DNA of 64,000 nucleotides from Paludibacter jiangxiensis (GTDB lineage: Bacteria; Bacteroidota; Bacteroidia; Bacteroidales; Paludibacteraceae), in NCBI RefSeq assembly GCF_001618385.1, contig NZ_BDCR01000001.1:124001-188000 (forward strand). Direction: 5' to 3'. The notes beneath the pieces are model-generated. The model searched no databases, had not been told where the DNA came from, and worked only from the letters and a program-made list of their open reading frames with translations. Shown here piece by piece: positions 28,710 to 36,394 of the stretch; position 1 is the stretch's first letter; each line of letters begins with the position of its first letter. Position numbers and translations under genes: made by a program.

Positions 28710-29339
28710 ATGCCATCAATCGCTTCACTTACAGGACAAAAAACGCGCACCATGCTCATTGATGTCGCCCGAATGCTTTTTGCCAAGTGGGGAAAAGCAA
28801 ACACCACAATGAACGACATTGCCAATGCCTCGAACAAAGGCAGGCGCACGTTATACACTTACTTTAGCAATAAAGATCAGATTTATCTTGCGGTTATCGA
28901 GCAAGAGTTGAATATCCTGAATGAGAAATTACAAAAAGTTGCGGCCATGGATATACCACCCGACAAGAAATTGGCGGAATACATATTCACTCGATTAGAC
29001 GCAGTGAAAGAATCCATTACCCGAAACGGCTCATTAAAGTCTGATTTTTTCCGCGATATTTATGAGGTAGAAAAAGCCCGTCGACGTTTCGACATCAAAG
29101 AAATCAAACTGCTGGTCGGTATTTTTCAGGAAGGAAAAGAGAAAGGCTATTTCAACCTGCATGATGCTGAGCTATCTGCACAAATTTTCCACTATGCTCT
29201 GCGTGGTATCGAAACGCCTTATGTTCGCGACAGGGTAAGTGAAAAAATGAAATACAACAAACGGTTTATCATCAACGCATTTATGCACGGGATATTAATC
29301 CCAAAACAAAACCGTCCGCACAATGATGAAAACGAATAA
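28710..29339 (+). CDS. TetR/AcrR family transcriptional regulator
   Basis: 209 aa. The N-terminal DNA-binding domain spans about residues 12-60: MLIDVARMLFAKWGKANTTM, NDIANASNKGRRTLYTYFSN (recognition helix) and KDQIYLAVIEQEL. The C-terminal all-helical ligand domain is not recognisable by ligand. It is divergent from kduI but could equally be unrelated to uronate metabolism. A start at 28752 is possible, but the upstream residues read plausibly. Confidence 0.88.
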   Translation: MPSIASLTGQKTRTMLIDVARMLFAKWGKANTTMNDIANASNKGRRTLYTYFSNKDQIYLAVIEQELNILNEKLQKVAAMDIPPDKKLAEYIFTRLDAVKESITRNGSLKSDFFRDIYEVEKARRRFDIKEIKLLVGIFQEGKEKGYFNLHDAELSAQIFHYALRGIETPYVRDRVSEKMKYNKRFIINAFMHGILIPKQNRPHNDENE

Positions 29340-29341
29340 AA

Positions 29342-29377
29342 AAAATGGTGGTTACTTTGAGGGTAACCACCATTTTT
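29342..29377. terminator. Bidirectional terminator, tetR / rlmB
   Basis: A perfect 14-bp stem AAAATGGTGGTTAC (29342-29355) and GTAACCACCATTTT (29363-29376) with A and T runs on each side, between convergent genes. Confidence 0.88.
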
Positions 29378-29392
29378 TATCACGATAGCTCT

Positions 29393-30208
29393 TTATTGAC
29401 GTTGCTTTACTGCTTCATACACCAGAACACCGGCAGCCACAGACACATTTAACGATGCGATAGTTCCCAAAATAGGAATGGCCACCAACTCGTCACACAA
29501 GCGAAGAACGTCATCCGAAATTCCCACATCTTCGGAACCCATCACGATAGCAACAGGCTCTTTATATGACACTTCCGTGTAATTTTTCACAGCCTTCTCT
29601 GTTGCTGCTATAACTTTAAGACCTGAACCCTTCAGAAATTTCACGGCCTCCAACAGGCTATTTTCACGACAAACAGGAATCACATGCAGAGCTCCCGCAG
29701 AAGTTTTCACAGCATCGGCATTAGCTGCTGCTCCTCCTCTCGAAGGAACCACAATGGCATTGACACCAGCACATTCACAAGTACGGGCTATTGCTCCGAA
29801 ATTACGAATATCGGTTACACCGTCGAGCACCACCACAAAAGGATTCTTACCTTCTTCGTACAACGCTGGAATAATATTTGATATCTGCTGATATTCAATA
29901 GCAGCCGCATAAGCAATTACGCCCTGATGGTTCTTTTGCGTGATAGCATTCAGTTTTTCGACCGGCACACGTTGCACCGGCACATTACGTCCCTGTAAAG
30001 CAGCAAACAATTCTTTCGCCAAGTCGCTTGACAACTCTTTTCTGACGAGAATTTTATCCACCTCTTTCCCTGCCTCGAGTGCTTCAATCACAGCTCTGAT
30101 ACCAAAAATCAGATCAGAACTTGGAGGACGATGCTCCCATTTGGGGCGAAAAGGATTGGAATTGCCGCGCGGCGGCTGTGACCGACGTTGAAAAGGATTA
30201 CGTTCCAT
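29393..30208 (-). CDS. rlmB: TrmH/SpoU-family 23S rRNA 2'-O-methyltransferase RlmB
   Basis: A SPOUT methyltransferase that 2'-O-methylates a guanosine in 23S rRNA. 271 aa: a basic N-terminal extension (about 1-30, rich in Arg, Pro, Asn), the L30e-like substrate-binding domain from DLIFGIRAVIEALEAGKEVD, then the knotted domain with motif 1 LDGVTDIRNFGAIARTCECA, motif 2 IVMGSEDVGIS and motif 3 IPILGTIASLNVSVAAGVL. RlmB is the usual assignment, but other TrmH-like targets cannot be excluded. A -7 box (TATCTTTG, 30279-30286) lies 71 nt upstream. Confidence 0.9.
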   Translation of the reverse strand: MERNPFQRRSQPPRGNSNPFRPKWEHRPPSSDLIFGIRAVIEALEAGKEVDKILVRKELSSDLAKELFAALQGRNVPVQRVPVEKLNAITQKNHQGVIAYAAAIEYQQISNIIPALYEEGKNPFVVVLDGVTDIRNFGAIARTCECAGVNAIVVPSRGGAAANADAVKTSAGALHVIPVCRENSLLEAVKFLKGSGLKVIAATEKAVKNYTEVSYKEPVAIVMGSEDVGISDDVLRLCDELVAIPILGTIASLNVSVAAGVLVYEAVKQRQ

Positions 30209-30278
30209 AGATAATATTTCGTTTGAAAGATTTACAAATAATTAGTTCAAAATTTACAAGTTCAAAATTCCGGAACAA

Positions 30279-30286
30279 CAAAGATA
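30279..30286 (-). promoter_or_regulatory. -7 box upstream of rlmB
   Basis: Minus-strand TATCTTTG between rlmB and rnz; -33 element not clear. Confidence 0.4.
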
Positions 30287-30340
30287 CTCCGTTTCCTTTC
30301 GATATTTGAATTTCGGAATTTGAATTTTTGGAATAAAAAA

Positions 30341-31255
30341 TCAGACATCTAACCTCATTCCGTCAAATGCGAGGTGTGTCTCCGGAAAAACAGCACGAGC
30401 TTCAGCCAAAAGCCCTGACTGATTGTCATAACGAGCTGAATAGTGCCCAATGATAAGCTTCTTTACATTAGCCATTTTTGCAATTTCGGCTGCCTGTTGT
30501 GCTGAAGAATGAGCCGTCTCTTTTGCCCTGACAATCTCACTCTGCATAAAAGTTGCCTCGTGATACAAAAGGTCTACACCTTCGATAATAGGCACTATCT
30601 TTTCCGAATAAGCAGTATCGGAGCAATAAGCATATTTGTGAGCTGGGTAAGGAGCTGTGGTTAAACGCTCATTAGGAATCACTTCACCATCTTCCCGTAC
30701 AAAATCAGCACCTTGTTTGATACGGGCAATGTCTCTCACCGGAATCTGGTAAAAATCGATCATATCACGAATGATATGACGTTCTTTTTCCCGTTCGGAA
30801 AACAAAAAACCGGCTGTAGGAACACGGTGTTTCAAAGGAATAGAAAAAACCTGCAACGATCGGTCTTCGTACAAAAGCGCATGTTGCCTTGGATTGAAAG
30901 GCTCGAATATTACCTTGTAACCGGCATCAGCACAATAATAATTTATTTGCGGTTGCAATATTCCTTCGAGATCGGGATGTGAATGAATGACCAAATCGGA
31001 TGTCCGTCCCAACATTCCCATCGATGAGATCAGACCTATCAAGCCAAAACAATGATCACCGTGCAAATGAGAAATAAAAATATGATTCAGACGGGAAGCT
31101 TTGATTTTCAACTGACGAAGCCGGATTTGAGCCCCTTCGCCACAGTCAATCATAAACTGCTTTTCGCGTAATGAAAGCAGTTGCGATGTCTGAAAGCTAC
31201 TAATAGAAGGCAGTGCCGAATTACAACCCAATATGGTTAAACTCATTTTCTCCAT
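30341..31255 (-). CDS. rnz: Ribonuclease Z
   Basis: An endonuclease that matures tRNA 3' ends. The metallo-beta-lactamase fold is clear: HLHGDH zinc motif in FISHLHGDHCFGLIGLISSM, further His/Asp ligands in KYAYCSDTAYSE and LLYHEATFM, and the C-terminal LIIGHYSARY motif. The frame extends 10 residues upstream to 31285, but MEKMSLTILGCNSALP at 31255 is the usual family start. It follows purM after 45 nt and is probably co-transcribed. Confidence 0.94.
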   Translation of the reverse strand: MEKMSLTILGCNSALPSISSFQTSQLLSLREKQFMIDCGEGAQIRLRQLKIKASRLNHIFISHLHGDHCFGLIGLISSMGMLGRTSDLVIHSHPDLEGILQPQINYYCADAGYKVIFEPFNPRQHALLYEDRSLQVFSIPLKHRVPTAGFLFSEREKERHIIRDMIDFYQIPVRDIARIKQGADFVREDGEVIPNERLTTAPYPAHKYAYCSDTAYSEKIVPIIEGVDLLYHEATFMQSEIVRAKETAHSSAQQAAEIAKMANVKKLIIGHYSARYDNQSGLLAEARAVFPETHLAFDGMRLDV

Positions 31256-31299
31256 GAAACTTCTATTAGACGCGGAACAATACAAATGAACAACTGCTC

Positions 31300-32469
31300 T
31301 TATTTCGTGTATTCAAACACCCCTTTTTCACCACGGATAGTCACCTTAGCTCCTTTTGAAGCTTCTACATGACCTATGATCTGAGCATCAACGTTATATT
31401 TTTCAGAAAGGATAATGATATCTTCGGCCCATTCCGGGTCAAGATATACTTCCATACGGTGACCCATATTGAAGACCTTGTACATTTCCTTCCAATCCGA
31501 CTCCGATTCTGCCTGTATCATTTCAAACAGCGGAGGTACAGGGAAGAGATGATCCTTTATAACATGTAGATTATCAATGAAGTGCAAAACTTTAGTTTGT
31601 GCACCGCCCGAGCAGTGAACCATTCCGTGAATATGTTCGCGATGATGTTCCAGAATATCACGGATAATCGGAGCGTAAGTACGGGTAGGCGACAACACCA
31701 GTTTACCGGCATCCATCCCCACATGCGCTATTTCATCTGTCAGTTTCTTCGATCCTGAGTAAGCTAAACCGGAAGGCATGCTTGCATCATAGCTTTCCGG
31801 ATATTTCTCGGCAAGATAATACGCAAAAATATCGTGACGGGCAGAAGTAAGTCCGTTACTTCCCATTCCTCCGTTGTAGCCATCTTCGTAGCTAGCCTTG
31901 CCACAAGAAGACAAACCAACAACCACGTCACCAGCCTTAATTTTATCATTCGAAATCACATCCGCACGTTTCATGCGGCAAGCAACTGTACTATCGACAA
32001 TAATTGTACGAACCAAATCACCCACATCAGCAGTTTCGCCACCGGTAAGATGGGCATTCACACCCAGGCTACGCAATTTGGCCAATAAAGCTTCCGTACC
32101 GTTAATCACTTCTGCAATTACTTCTCCCGGAATCAGGTTTTTATTACGCCCAATGGTTGACGACACCAGGATATTATCGGTAGCCCCTACACAAAGCAGG
32201 TCATCGATATTCATTATCAATGCGTCCTGAGCAATCCCTTTCCAAACAGAGATATCGCCGGTTTCGCGCCAGTACAAATAGGCTAGTGATGACTTTGTTC
32301 CAGCACCATCAGCATGCATAATATTGCAATACTCGGGATCTCCACCCAAAATGTCGGGGATTATTTTACAAAAAGCGTGAGGAAAAATACCTTTATCCAA
32401 ATTACGGATAGCGTTATGAACGTCTTCTTTAGAGGCAGAAACGCCTCGTTGACTATATCTTTCGTTCAT
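31300..32469 (-). CDS. purM: Phosphoribosylformylglycinamidine cyclo-ligase (AIR synthetase)
   Basis: PurM closes the imidazole ring of FGAM to AIR using ATP. 389 aa, longer than the E. coli enzyme (345) but of the Bacteroidota-type length. Seen: N-terminal MNERYSQRGVSASKED, the substrate loop MHADGAGTKSSLAYLYWRET, the Mg site region DALIMNIDDLLCVGATDNIL, HLTGGETADVGDLVRTIIVD and the glycine-rich MVHCSGGAQTKVLHF. A -7 box (TACCTTTG, 32508-32515) lies 38 nt upstream. Confidence 0.94.
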   Translation of the reverse strand: MNERYSQRGVSASKEDVHNAIRNLDKGIFPHAFCKIIPDILGGDPEYCNIMHADGAGTKSSLAYLYWRETGDISVWKGIAQDALIMNIDDLLCVGATDNILVSSTIGRNKNLIPGEVIAEVINGTEALLAKLRSLGVNAHLTGGETADVGDLVRTIIVDSTVACRMKRADVISNDKIKAGDVVVGLSSCGKASYEDGYNGGMGSNGLTSARHDIFAYYLAEKYPESYDASMPSGLAYSGSKKLTDEIAHVGMDAGKLVLSPTRTYAPIIRDILEHHREHIHGMVHCSGGAQTKVLHFIDNLHVIKDHLFPVPPLFEMIQAESESDWKEMYKVFNMGHRMEVYLDPEWAEDIIILSEKYNVDAQIIGHVEASKGAKVTIRGEKGVFEYTK

Positions 32470-32507
32470 TGAAGTAGTTTATATGCGAAGGATTAAAAAT
32501 TACGATG

Positions 32508-32515
32508 CAAAGGTA
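32508..32515 (-). promoter_or_regulatory. -7 box of purM-rnz
   Basis: Perfect TACCTTTG on the minus strand. The nearest TTG gives a 23-bp spacer, longer than consensus. Confidence 0.5.
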
Positions 32516-32574
32516 CGACATTTCCGGTGCATATCCCACAAGAGAACATGAATATTCGGGTAATAATCAAATAA

Positions 32575-32612
32575 AAAACGGATTGTCATCCTCTATGATA
32601 ACAATCCGTTTT
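32575..32612 (-). terminator. Terminator of ssrA
   Basis: Minus-strand hairpin with arms AAAACGGATTGT and ACAATCCGTTTT plus inner GATAAC/GTCATC pairing, then a T run. It lies just downstream of the tmRNA 3' end. Confidence 0.82.
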
Positions 32613-32622
32613 AATCGTTTTG

Positions 32623-33018
32623 TGGAGCCGGCGGGAGTCGAACCCGCGTCCAAACGAGGAAGCAATACGCTTTCTACATGTTTATCTTCGCCTTCATTTT
32701 TCGAGTACCGGCAAGACCGAAGCCACCAACCGTTACCTTATCCTCTGAATCTCATCGAACGCACGAGGCTATGTTCGACTATTCCCGATTTAGCTGCACC
32801 TCCTGATCAAAGAGCCTCGAGACCACGGCATTTGGGAGATGTCTCGTCCCGACACTATGGCCGGGATAAAGCTAGAATCTACTATACTTCGATTAAGCAG
32901 CAAGAGCGTAGTTATTTTCGCCAGTTACAATTTTGAGAATCGAGATTTACGAGCCGACATCCCAGCGCTCGACATGCTTACATACCTCTTCTACCCGCTG
33001 TCAAAACCAAGCGACCCC
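32623..33018 (-). ncRNA. ssrA: Transfer-messenger RNA (ssrA)
   Basis: tmRNA rescues stalled ribosomes and tags the nascent chain. The minus strand begins GGGGTCGCTTGG and ends with a T-arm (GCGGGTTCGACTCCCGC) and the acceptor CGGCTCC plus discriminator A; GGGGTCG pairs with CGGCTCC to close the tRNA-like domain. The 3' CCA is not encoded. The tag frame at 32893-32922 reads GENNYALAA then TAA, a Bacteroidales-type tag. Length about 396 nt with room for the usual pseudoknots. Protein-like open frames crossing it are not genes. Confidence 0.96.
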
Positions 33019-33125
33019 GGTTTTTAATGCACAATTGACAGGTGATAATTGACAATTATTTGTTAGTAAAACCTGTGCCAATTCAAGGTTGATAAATCGA
33101 CAAGATTCCTCATAATTATCAACTG

Positions 33126-33133
33126 CAAAGATA
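33126..33133 (-). promoter_or_regulatory. Candidate -7 box upstream of ssrA
   Basis: Minus-strand TATCTTTG about 108 nt before the mature tmRNA 5' end, implying a precursor trimmed by RNase P. The best -33 candidate (TTTG, 33147-33150) has a short 13-bp spacer. Confidence 0.4.
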
Positions 33134-33223
33134 CAACATTTTCAGGCAAAATAAAAGCTATTTAAAGTTGGCACAAAGAAGATTCTCTCTACCAAACATT
33201 ACTCATTTTATTTAACACAACGA

Positions 33224-33763
33224 CTAATCTTCTCTATGAAACCCAACCCGTCTACGTGGTTTATCGGAGAACCGCTTGTCGGTTTGTAACTCTGCCAACG
33301 TTTGATTAATAAGTTCCAACTGCATACGGGTATCTTCGTTAATGTCGTTCTGGTCGATCAGTATCTCATCCATATATTGCTTTAACTCCTCGTACCGGTC
33401 AGCCTGTGGATATGCCAAAGCCTGACGTATCGTAACGAATGCCCGCATAATACCCATGTTTATCTCTATGGCAGTATCTGAATTTAACACACTACTAAGC
33501 ATGGCTACGCCTAACTCTGTAAACGCATAGGGAAGCTTCCTTGTTCCTCCCCAACTTGATGTCGCAAATTGCGACATCAAGATTTCAAATTCTTCTCTTT
33601 TGAGTTGAAACATGAAATCATCGGGGAACCGTCTTATGTTTCGTTTGATTTGTTCATTCAAACGTCTGGTTTCGACACCATACATCTCAGCCAAATCTCG
33701 GTCAAGCATTACCCGCTGACCTCTAATTGTGTAAATTTTACTCTGTATTAATTGTATCTCCAT
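33224..33763 (-). CDS. ORF6N domain DNA-binding protein
   Basis: 179 aa. Residues about 8-95 form the ORF6N domain ([60 protein letters not shown]), shared with phage antirepressors and scattered chromosomal genes. The C-terminal half is helical, ending in a basic tail ([12 protein letters not shown]). It stands alone beside ssrA, a frequent integration site, and may be a mobile-element relic. A 27-bp perfect palindrome lies inside the gene at 33555-33581. Target and function unknown. Confidence 0.85.
   Translation of the reverse strand: MEIQLIQSKIYTIRGQRVMLDRDLAEMYGVETRRLNEQIKRNIRRFPDDFMFQLKREEFEILMSQFATSSWGGTRKLPYAFTELGVAMLSSVLNSDTAIEINMGIMRAFVTIRQALAYPQADRYEELKQYMDEILIDQNDINEDTRMQLELINQTLAELQTDKRFSDKPRRRVGFHRED
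33555..33581. repeat. Perfect 27-bp palindrome within the ORF6N gene
   Basis: Arms CTTGATGTCGCAA (33555-33567) and TTGCGACATCAAG (33569-33581) around a single A. It is translated as part of the LMSQFATS segment. Arms this long with a 1-nt centre suit a dimeric protein-binding site better than an RNA hairpin. Confidence 0.75.
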
Positions 33764-33931
33764 AGATATTGAAATAAGCCGTTTGATTCATTCTCTACTG
33801 CGGTCTACTCTTCAACACCCCGACAGAAACACTATTATCAATGTATTTCTGCCACATTCGGCAAAGCATAGCAGTTCTCTTTGTTCTCGTACCGCAAATA
33901 TAACCAATGCATTACATTGTACAAAAACAAA

Positions 33932-33957
33932 AAAGCTCCTGCAAATGCAAGAGCTTT
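33932..33957 (-). terminator. Terminator of rny
   Basis: Minus-strand hairpin AAAGCTC-TTGC ... GCAG-GAGCTTT (outer arms 33932-33938 and 33951-33957) followed by T-rich sequence, 26 nt after the rny stop. Confidence 0.75.
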
Positions 33958-33982
33958 CAGAAATCTATTTGAAAGAATAGCT

Positions 33983-35515
33983 TTACTTCGCGTAGCTTAC
34001 CGAACGGGTTTCGCGGATAACAGTAATCTTCACCTGGCCCGGATAAGTCATCTCGTCCTGAATCTTTTTAGCGATATCAAACGAGAGTGTTTCTACTGAT
34101 TTATCGTCTACCTTATCAGCACCCACAATCACACGCAATTCGCGACCTGCCTGAATAGCATAGGTTTTCTGAACGCCGGGATACGATAATGCCAGATTTT
34201 CAAGATCGTTCAAACGTTTGATATAAGCCTCAACGATTTCGCGACGTGCTCCCGGACGTGCACCCGAGATAGCATCACAAACCTGAACAATAGGCGCCAG
34301 CAAGCTGGTCATTTCGGTTTCTTCGTGGTGAGAACCAATAGCATTGCAAATATCCGGTTTTTCCTTGTATTGCTCTGCCAGTTTCATACCCAGTAATGCG
34401 TGTGGCAATTCCGGTTCGTCATCAGGCACTTTACCAATATCGTGGAGCAGACCGGCACGTTTTGCTTTTTTCGGATTAAGACCAAGTTCGGCAGCCATCA
34501 CGGAGCAGAGATTTGCCGTTTCGCGGGCGTGCTGCAACAGGTTCTGACCATAAGAAGAACGGTATTTCATCTTACCGACCATACGGATCAATTCAGGATG
34601 CAAGCCGTGAATACCTAAGTCGATGGTAGTACGTTTACCTGTTTCGATAATTTCTTCTTCCACCTGTTTTTTCACCTTGGTTACCACCTCTTCGATACGG
34701 GCAGGGTGAATACGACCGTCGGATACCAGTTGGTGAAGTGCCAGACGAGCAATTTCACGACGAACAGGATCGAATGCAGAAAGAACGATAGCTTCAGGAG
34801 TATCGTCAACTATAATTTCCACTCCGGTAGCGGCTTCCAGCGCACGAATATTACGACCTTCGCGACCGATAATACGGCCTTTTATTTCGTCAGATTCGAT
34901 ATTGAATACAGTCACCGAGTTTTCGATAGCAGCCTCGGTAGCAACACGTTGAATTGTCTGAATGATAATTCGCTTTGCCTCTTTATTGGCGTTCATCTTA
35001 GCCTCTTCCATGATCTCATTGATATAAGACATGGCTCCTGTTTTAGCCTCATCTTTCAACGATTCAATCAGCTTATCTTTAGCTTCTTCGGCCGACAAAC
35101 CCGAGATAGTTTCGAGCTGTTCCAACTCTTTGCGATGAAGAGCTTCCAACTCTTTTTTCTTCTTGTCTACCAAGTCAATTTGCGATTCAAGATTTTCTTT
35201 GATCGCATCTACTTCGGTATTTTTACGCTGAAGTTCACCTTGCTTCTGATTCAGGTTCATTTCCCTTTGCTGAATACGAACTTCGGCCTGTTGCATTTTA
35301 GCATTACGCGACGCAACTTCCTTTTCGTATTCCGACTTCATCGAAACAAATTGTTCTTTAGCTTCAAGCAATTTATTCTTTTTCAGCACTTCAGCCTCAG
35401 CTTCTGCATCTTTGAGAATTTTTTGCGATCGACCATTCAATACAAAACGCATGACAACCCATGTGGTAGCCACGGTAACTATTATGGTCAGTACAACTAA
35501 CAATATTGAACTCAT
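33983..35515 (-). CDS. rny: Ribonuclease Y
   Basis: A membrane-anchored endoribonuclease that initiates mRNA decay. 510 aa: N-terminal membrane helix (about 4-25, [20 protein letters not shown]), a long charged coiled coil (about 30-200), a KH domain with [20 protein letters not shown], and an HD domain with [20 protein letters not shown] supplying the metal His-Asp pair. Long opposite-strand frames come from the biased coiled-coil composition and are not genes. Confidence 0.96.
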   Translation of the reverse strand: MSSILLVVLTIIVTVATTWVVMRFVLNGRSQKILKDAEAEAEVLKKNKLLEAKEQFVSMKSEYEKEVASRNAKMQQAEVRIQQREMNLNQKQGELQRKNTEVDAIKENLESQIDLVDKKKKELEALHRKELEQLETISGLSAEEAKDKLIESLKDEAKTGAMSYINEIMEEAKMNANKEAKRIIIQTIQRVATEAAIENSVTVFNIESDEIKGRIIGREGRNIRALEAATGVEIIVDDTPEAIVLSAFDPVRREIARLALHQLVSDGRIHPARIEEVVTKVKKQVEEEIIETGKRTTIDLGIHGLHPELIRMVGKMKYRSSYGQNLLQHARETANLCSVMAAELGLNPKKAKRAGLLHDIGKVPDDEPELPHALLGMKLAEQYKEKPDICNAIGSHHEETEMTSLLAPIVQVCDAISGARPGARREIVEAYIKRLNDLENLALSYPGVQKTYAIQAGRELRVIVGADKVDDKSVETLSFDIAKKIQDEMTYPGQVKITVIRETRSVSYAK

Positions 35516-35544
35516 AGAATTATTAAGGTGTTAAATATAAAAAA

Positions 35545-35582
35545 CGCATTGACTCACTACCATTTGCAGCAAGATCAATGCG
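35545..35582 (-). terminator. Hairpin terminator between zapA and rny
   Basis: Minus-strand arms CGCATTGA (35575-35582) and TCAATGCG (35545-35552) with a 22-nt loop, then a T run. It ends the zapA operon only 30 nt before the rny ATG, leaving little room for a separate rny promoter; TATATTTA at 35532-35539 is the only -7-like box. Confidence 0.65.
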
Positions 35583-35614
35583 GGAATATTGTTCTTTCCA
35601 AAGTATTGACGAAC

Positions 35615-35911
35615 TTATTGAAGTTCCTTCAAATATTTATCCAATTCTTTATTCAACAGATCCATTTTCTCTACCACCGGTCCGACATCTTCCTTACACT
35701 TCAGTTCCTGAGTTTCTATTGCAAAATGGTAAGCTGCCATCACCAATACTGTTTCATAAGGTAACTGAGCATGTCGTTCCCGATAAGAGTCTATTTTTTC
35801 TTTCAGATTTTTGGCAGCATCACGATACAATTGTTCGTCGCTCCTGTTGATTGTCAACGGGAACCGATGCCCTGCCAAATTGACGTTTATGGTAAATAGT
35901 TCGTCGTTCAT
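35615..35911 (-). CDS. zapA: Cell division protein ZapA
   Basis: ZapA binds and bundles FtsZ at the septal ring. 98 aa: N-terminal strand-helix globular part (FTINVNLAGHRFPLTINRSD, EQLYRDAAKNLKEKIDSYRE), then a C-terminal coiled coil (VVEKMDLLNKELDKYLKELQ). Size and architecture fit. It starts 5 nt after the upstream coiled-coil gene, so the two form one operon. Confidence 0.9.
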   Translation of the reverse strand: MNDELFTINVNLAGHRFPLTINRSDEQLYRDAAKNLKEKIDSYRERHAQLPYETVLVMAAYHFAIETQELKCKEDVGPVVEKMDLLNKELDKYLKELQ

Positions 35912-35916
35912 TTGCT

Positions 35917-36213
35917 TTATTGATTCAGCAAATCAATACATTTGTCAATTTCCCGCACTAATTGTGAGATTCGTTTGTGAGCCAGTTCTCTTTCTCCTTC
36001 ATTTCCACCGACAAACATTTGTGCCATTTTCAGGCTCTCATAATCAGAACGTAATTCAAGAATGACCTTGTGCGCCTGCATCAAATCATCTTCTTTCCGT
36101 TGCAATTGTTCTGTAAGCTGCTGAATTCTGGCTCTATCATCAGCATGTAATTGCAACAGTTTGCGGAGCTTTTTCTCAAAGCCATCGATCAGTGATTGAT
36201 GTCTATTTGTCAT
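35917..36213 (-). CDS. Small coiled-coil protein, partner of ZapA
   Basis: 98 aa, no signal peptide. Nearly all residues 8-60 form a heptad-like coiled coil (FEKKLRKLLQLHADDRARIQ, then QLTEQLQRKEDDLMQAHKVI), followed by a short GGNEGERELAHKRISQLVRE segment. It sits directly upstream of zapA with a 5-nt gap. The size and coiled-coil character recall ZapB-like division proteins, but I see no motif proving this. Its start is supported by a perfect promoter at 36234-36263. Confidence 0.75.
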   Translation of the reverse strand: MTNRHQSLIDGFEKKLRKLLQLHADDRARIQQLTEQLQRKEDDLMQAHKVILELRSDYESLKMAQMFVGGNEGERELAHKRISQLVREIDKCIDLLNQ

Positions 36214-36233
36214 TCTGAAAACAAAATCGTTGT

Positions 36234-36263
36234 CAAAGGTATATCGAATTTATGAATGAACAA
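36234..36263 (-). promoter_or_regulatory. Promoter of the coiled-coil/zapA operon
   Basis: Minus-strand TTG (36261-36263), exactly 19 bp, TACCTTTG (36234-36241), 20 nt before the ATG. Confidence 0.78.
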
Positions 36264-36358
36264 AATTTTTATCTCTTTTTTTAATTGGATTCATTCTATT
36301 TTTTCGGGTAAAATTCACAAATGTTTATATTGCCTTTCAAGAAGTTAATTTTATCTGA

Positions 36359-36390
36359 TTTGCACATTTATCAGATTAACTATAAGTTTG
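36359..36390 (+). promoter_or_regulatory. Promoter abutting the ATP-grasp start codon (candidate leaderless mRNA)
   Basis: TTTG (36359-36362), 20-bp spacer, TAAGTTTG (36383-36390). Only CAGA separates the -7 box from the ATG at 36395, so transcription should begin at or within a few nucleotides of the start codon. Confidence 0.65.
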
Positions 36391-36394
36391 CAGA

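Noticed and set aside
28555-28812. 85-codon frame overlapping the tetR start
   Set aside because: Lies over promoter sequence and the clear TetR N terminus.
32623-32660. A tRNA gene, suggested by the T-arm and acceptor end
   Set aside because: The T-arm belongs to the tmRNA; no D-arm or anticodon arm follows.
32505-33027. Plus-strand frames of 143 and 62 codons
   Set aside because: They are read across tmRNA and its terminator.
34706-35500. 264-codon plus-strand frame
   Set aside because: Antisense of the RNase Y coiled coil; Phe-rich translation typical of a shadow.
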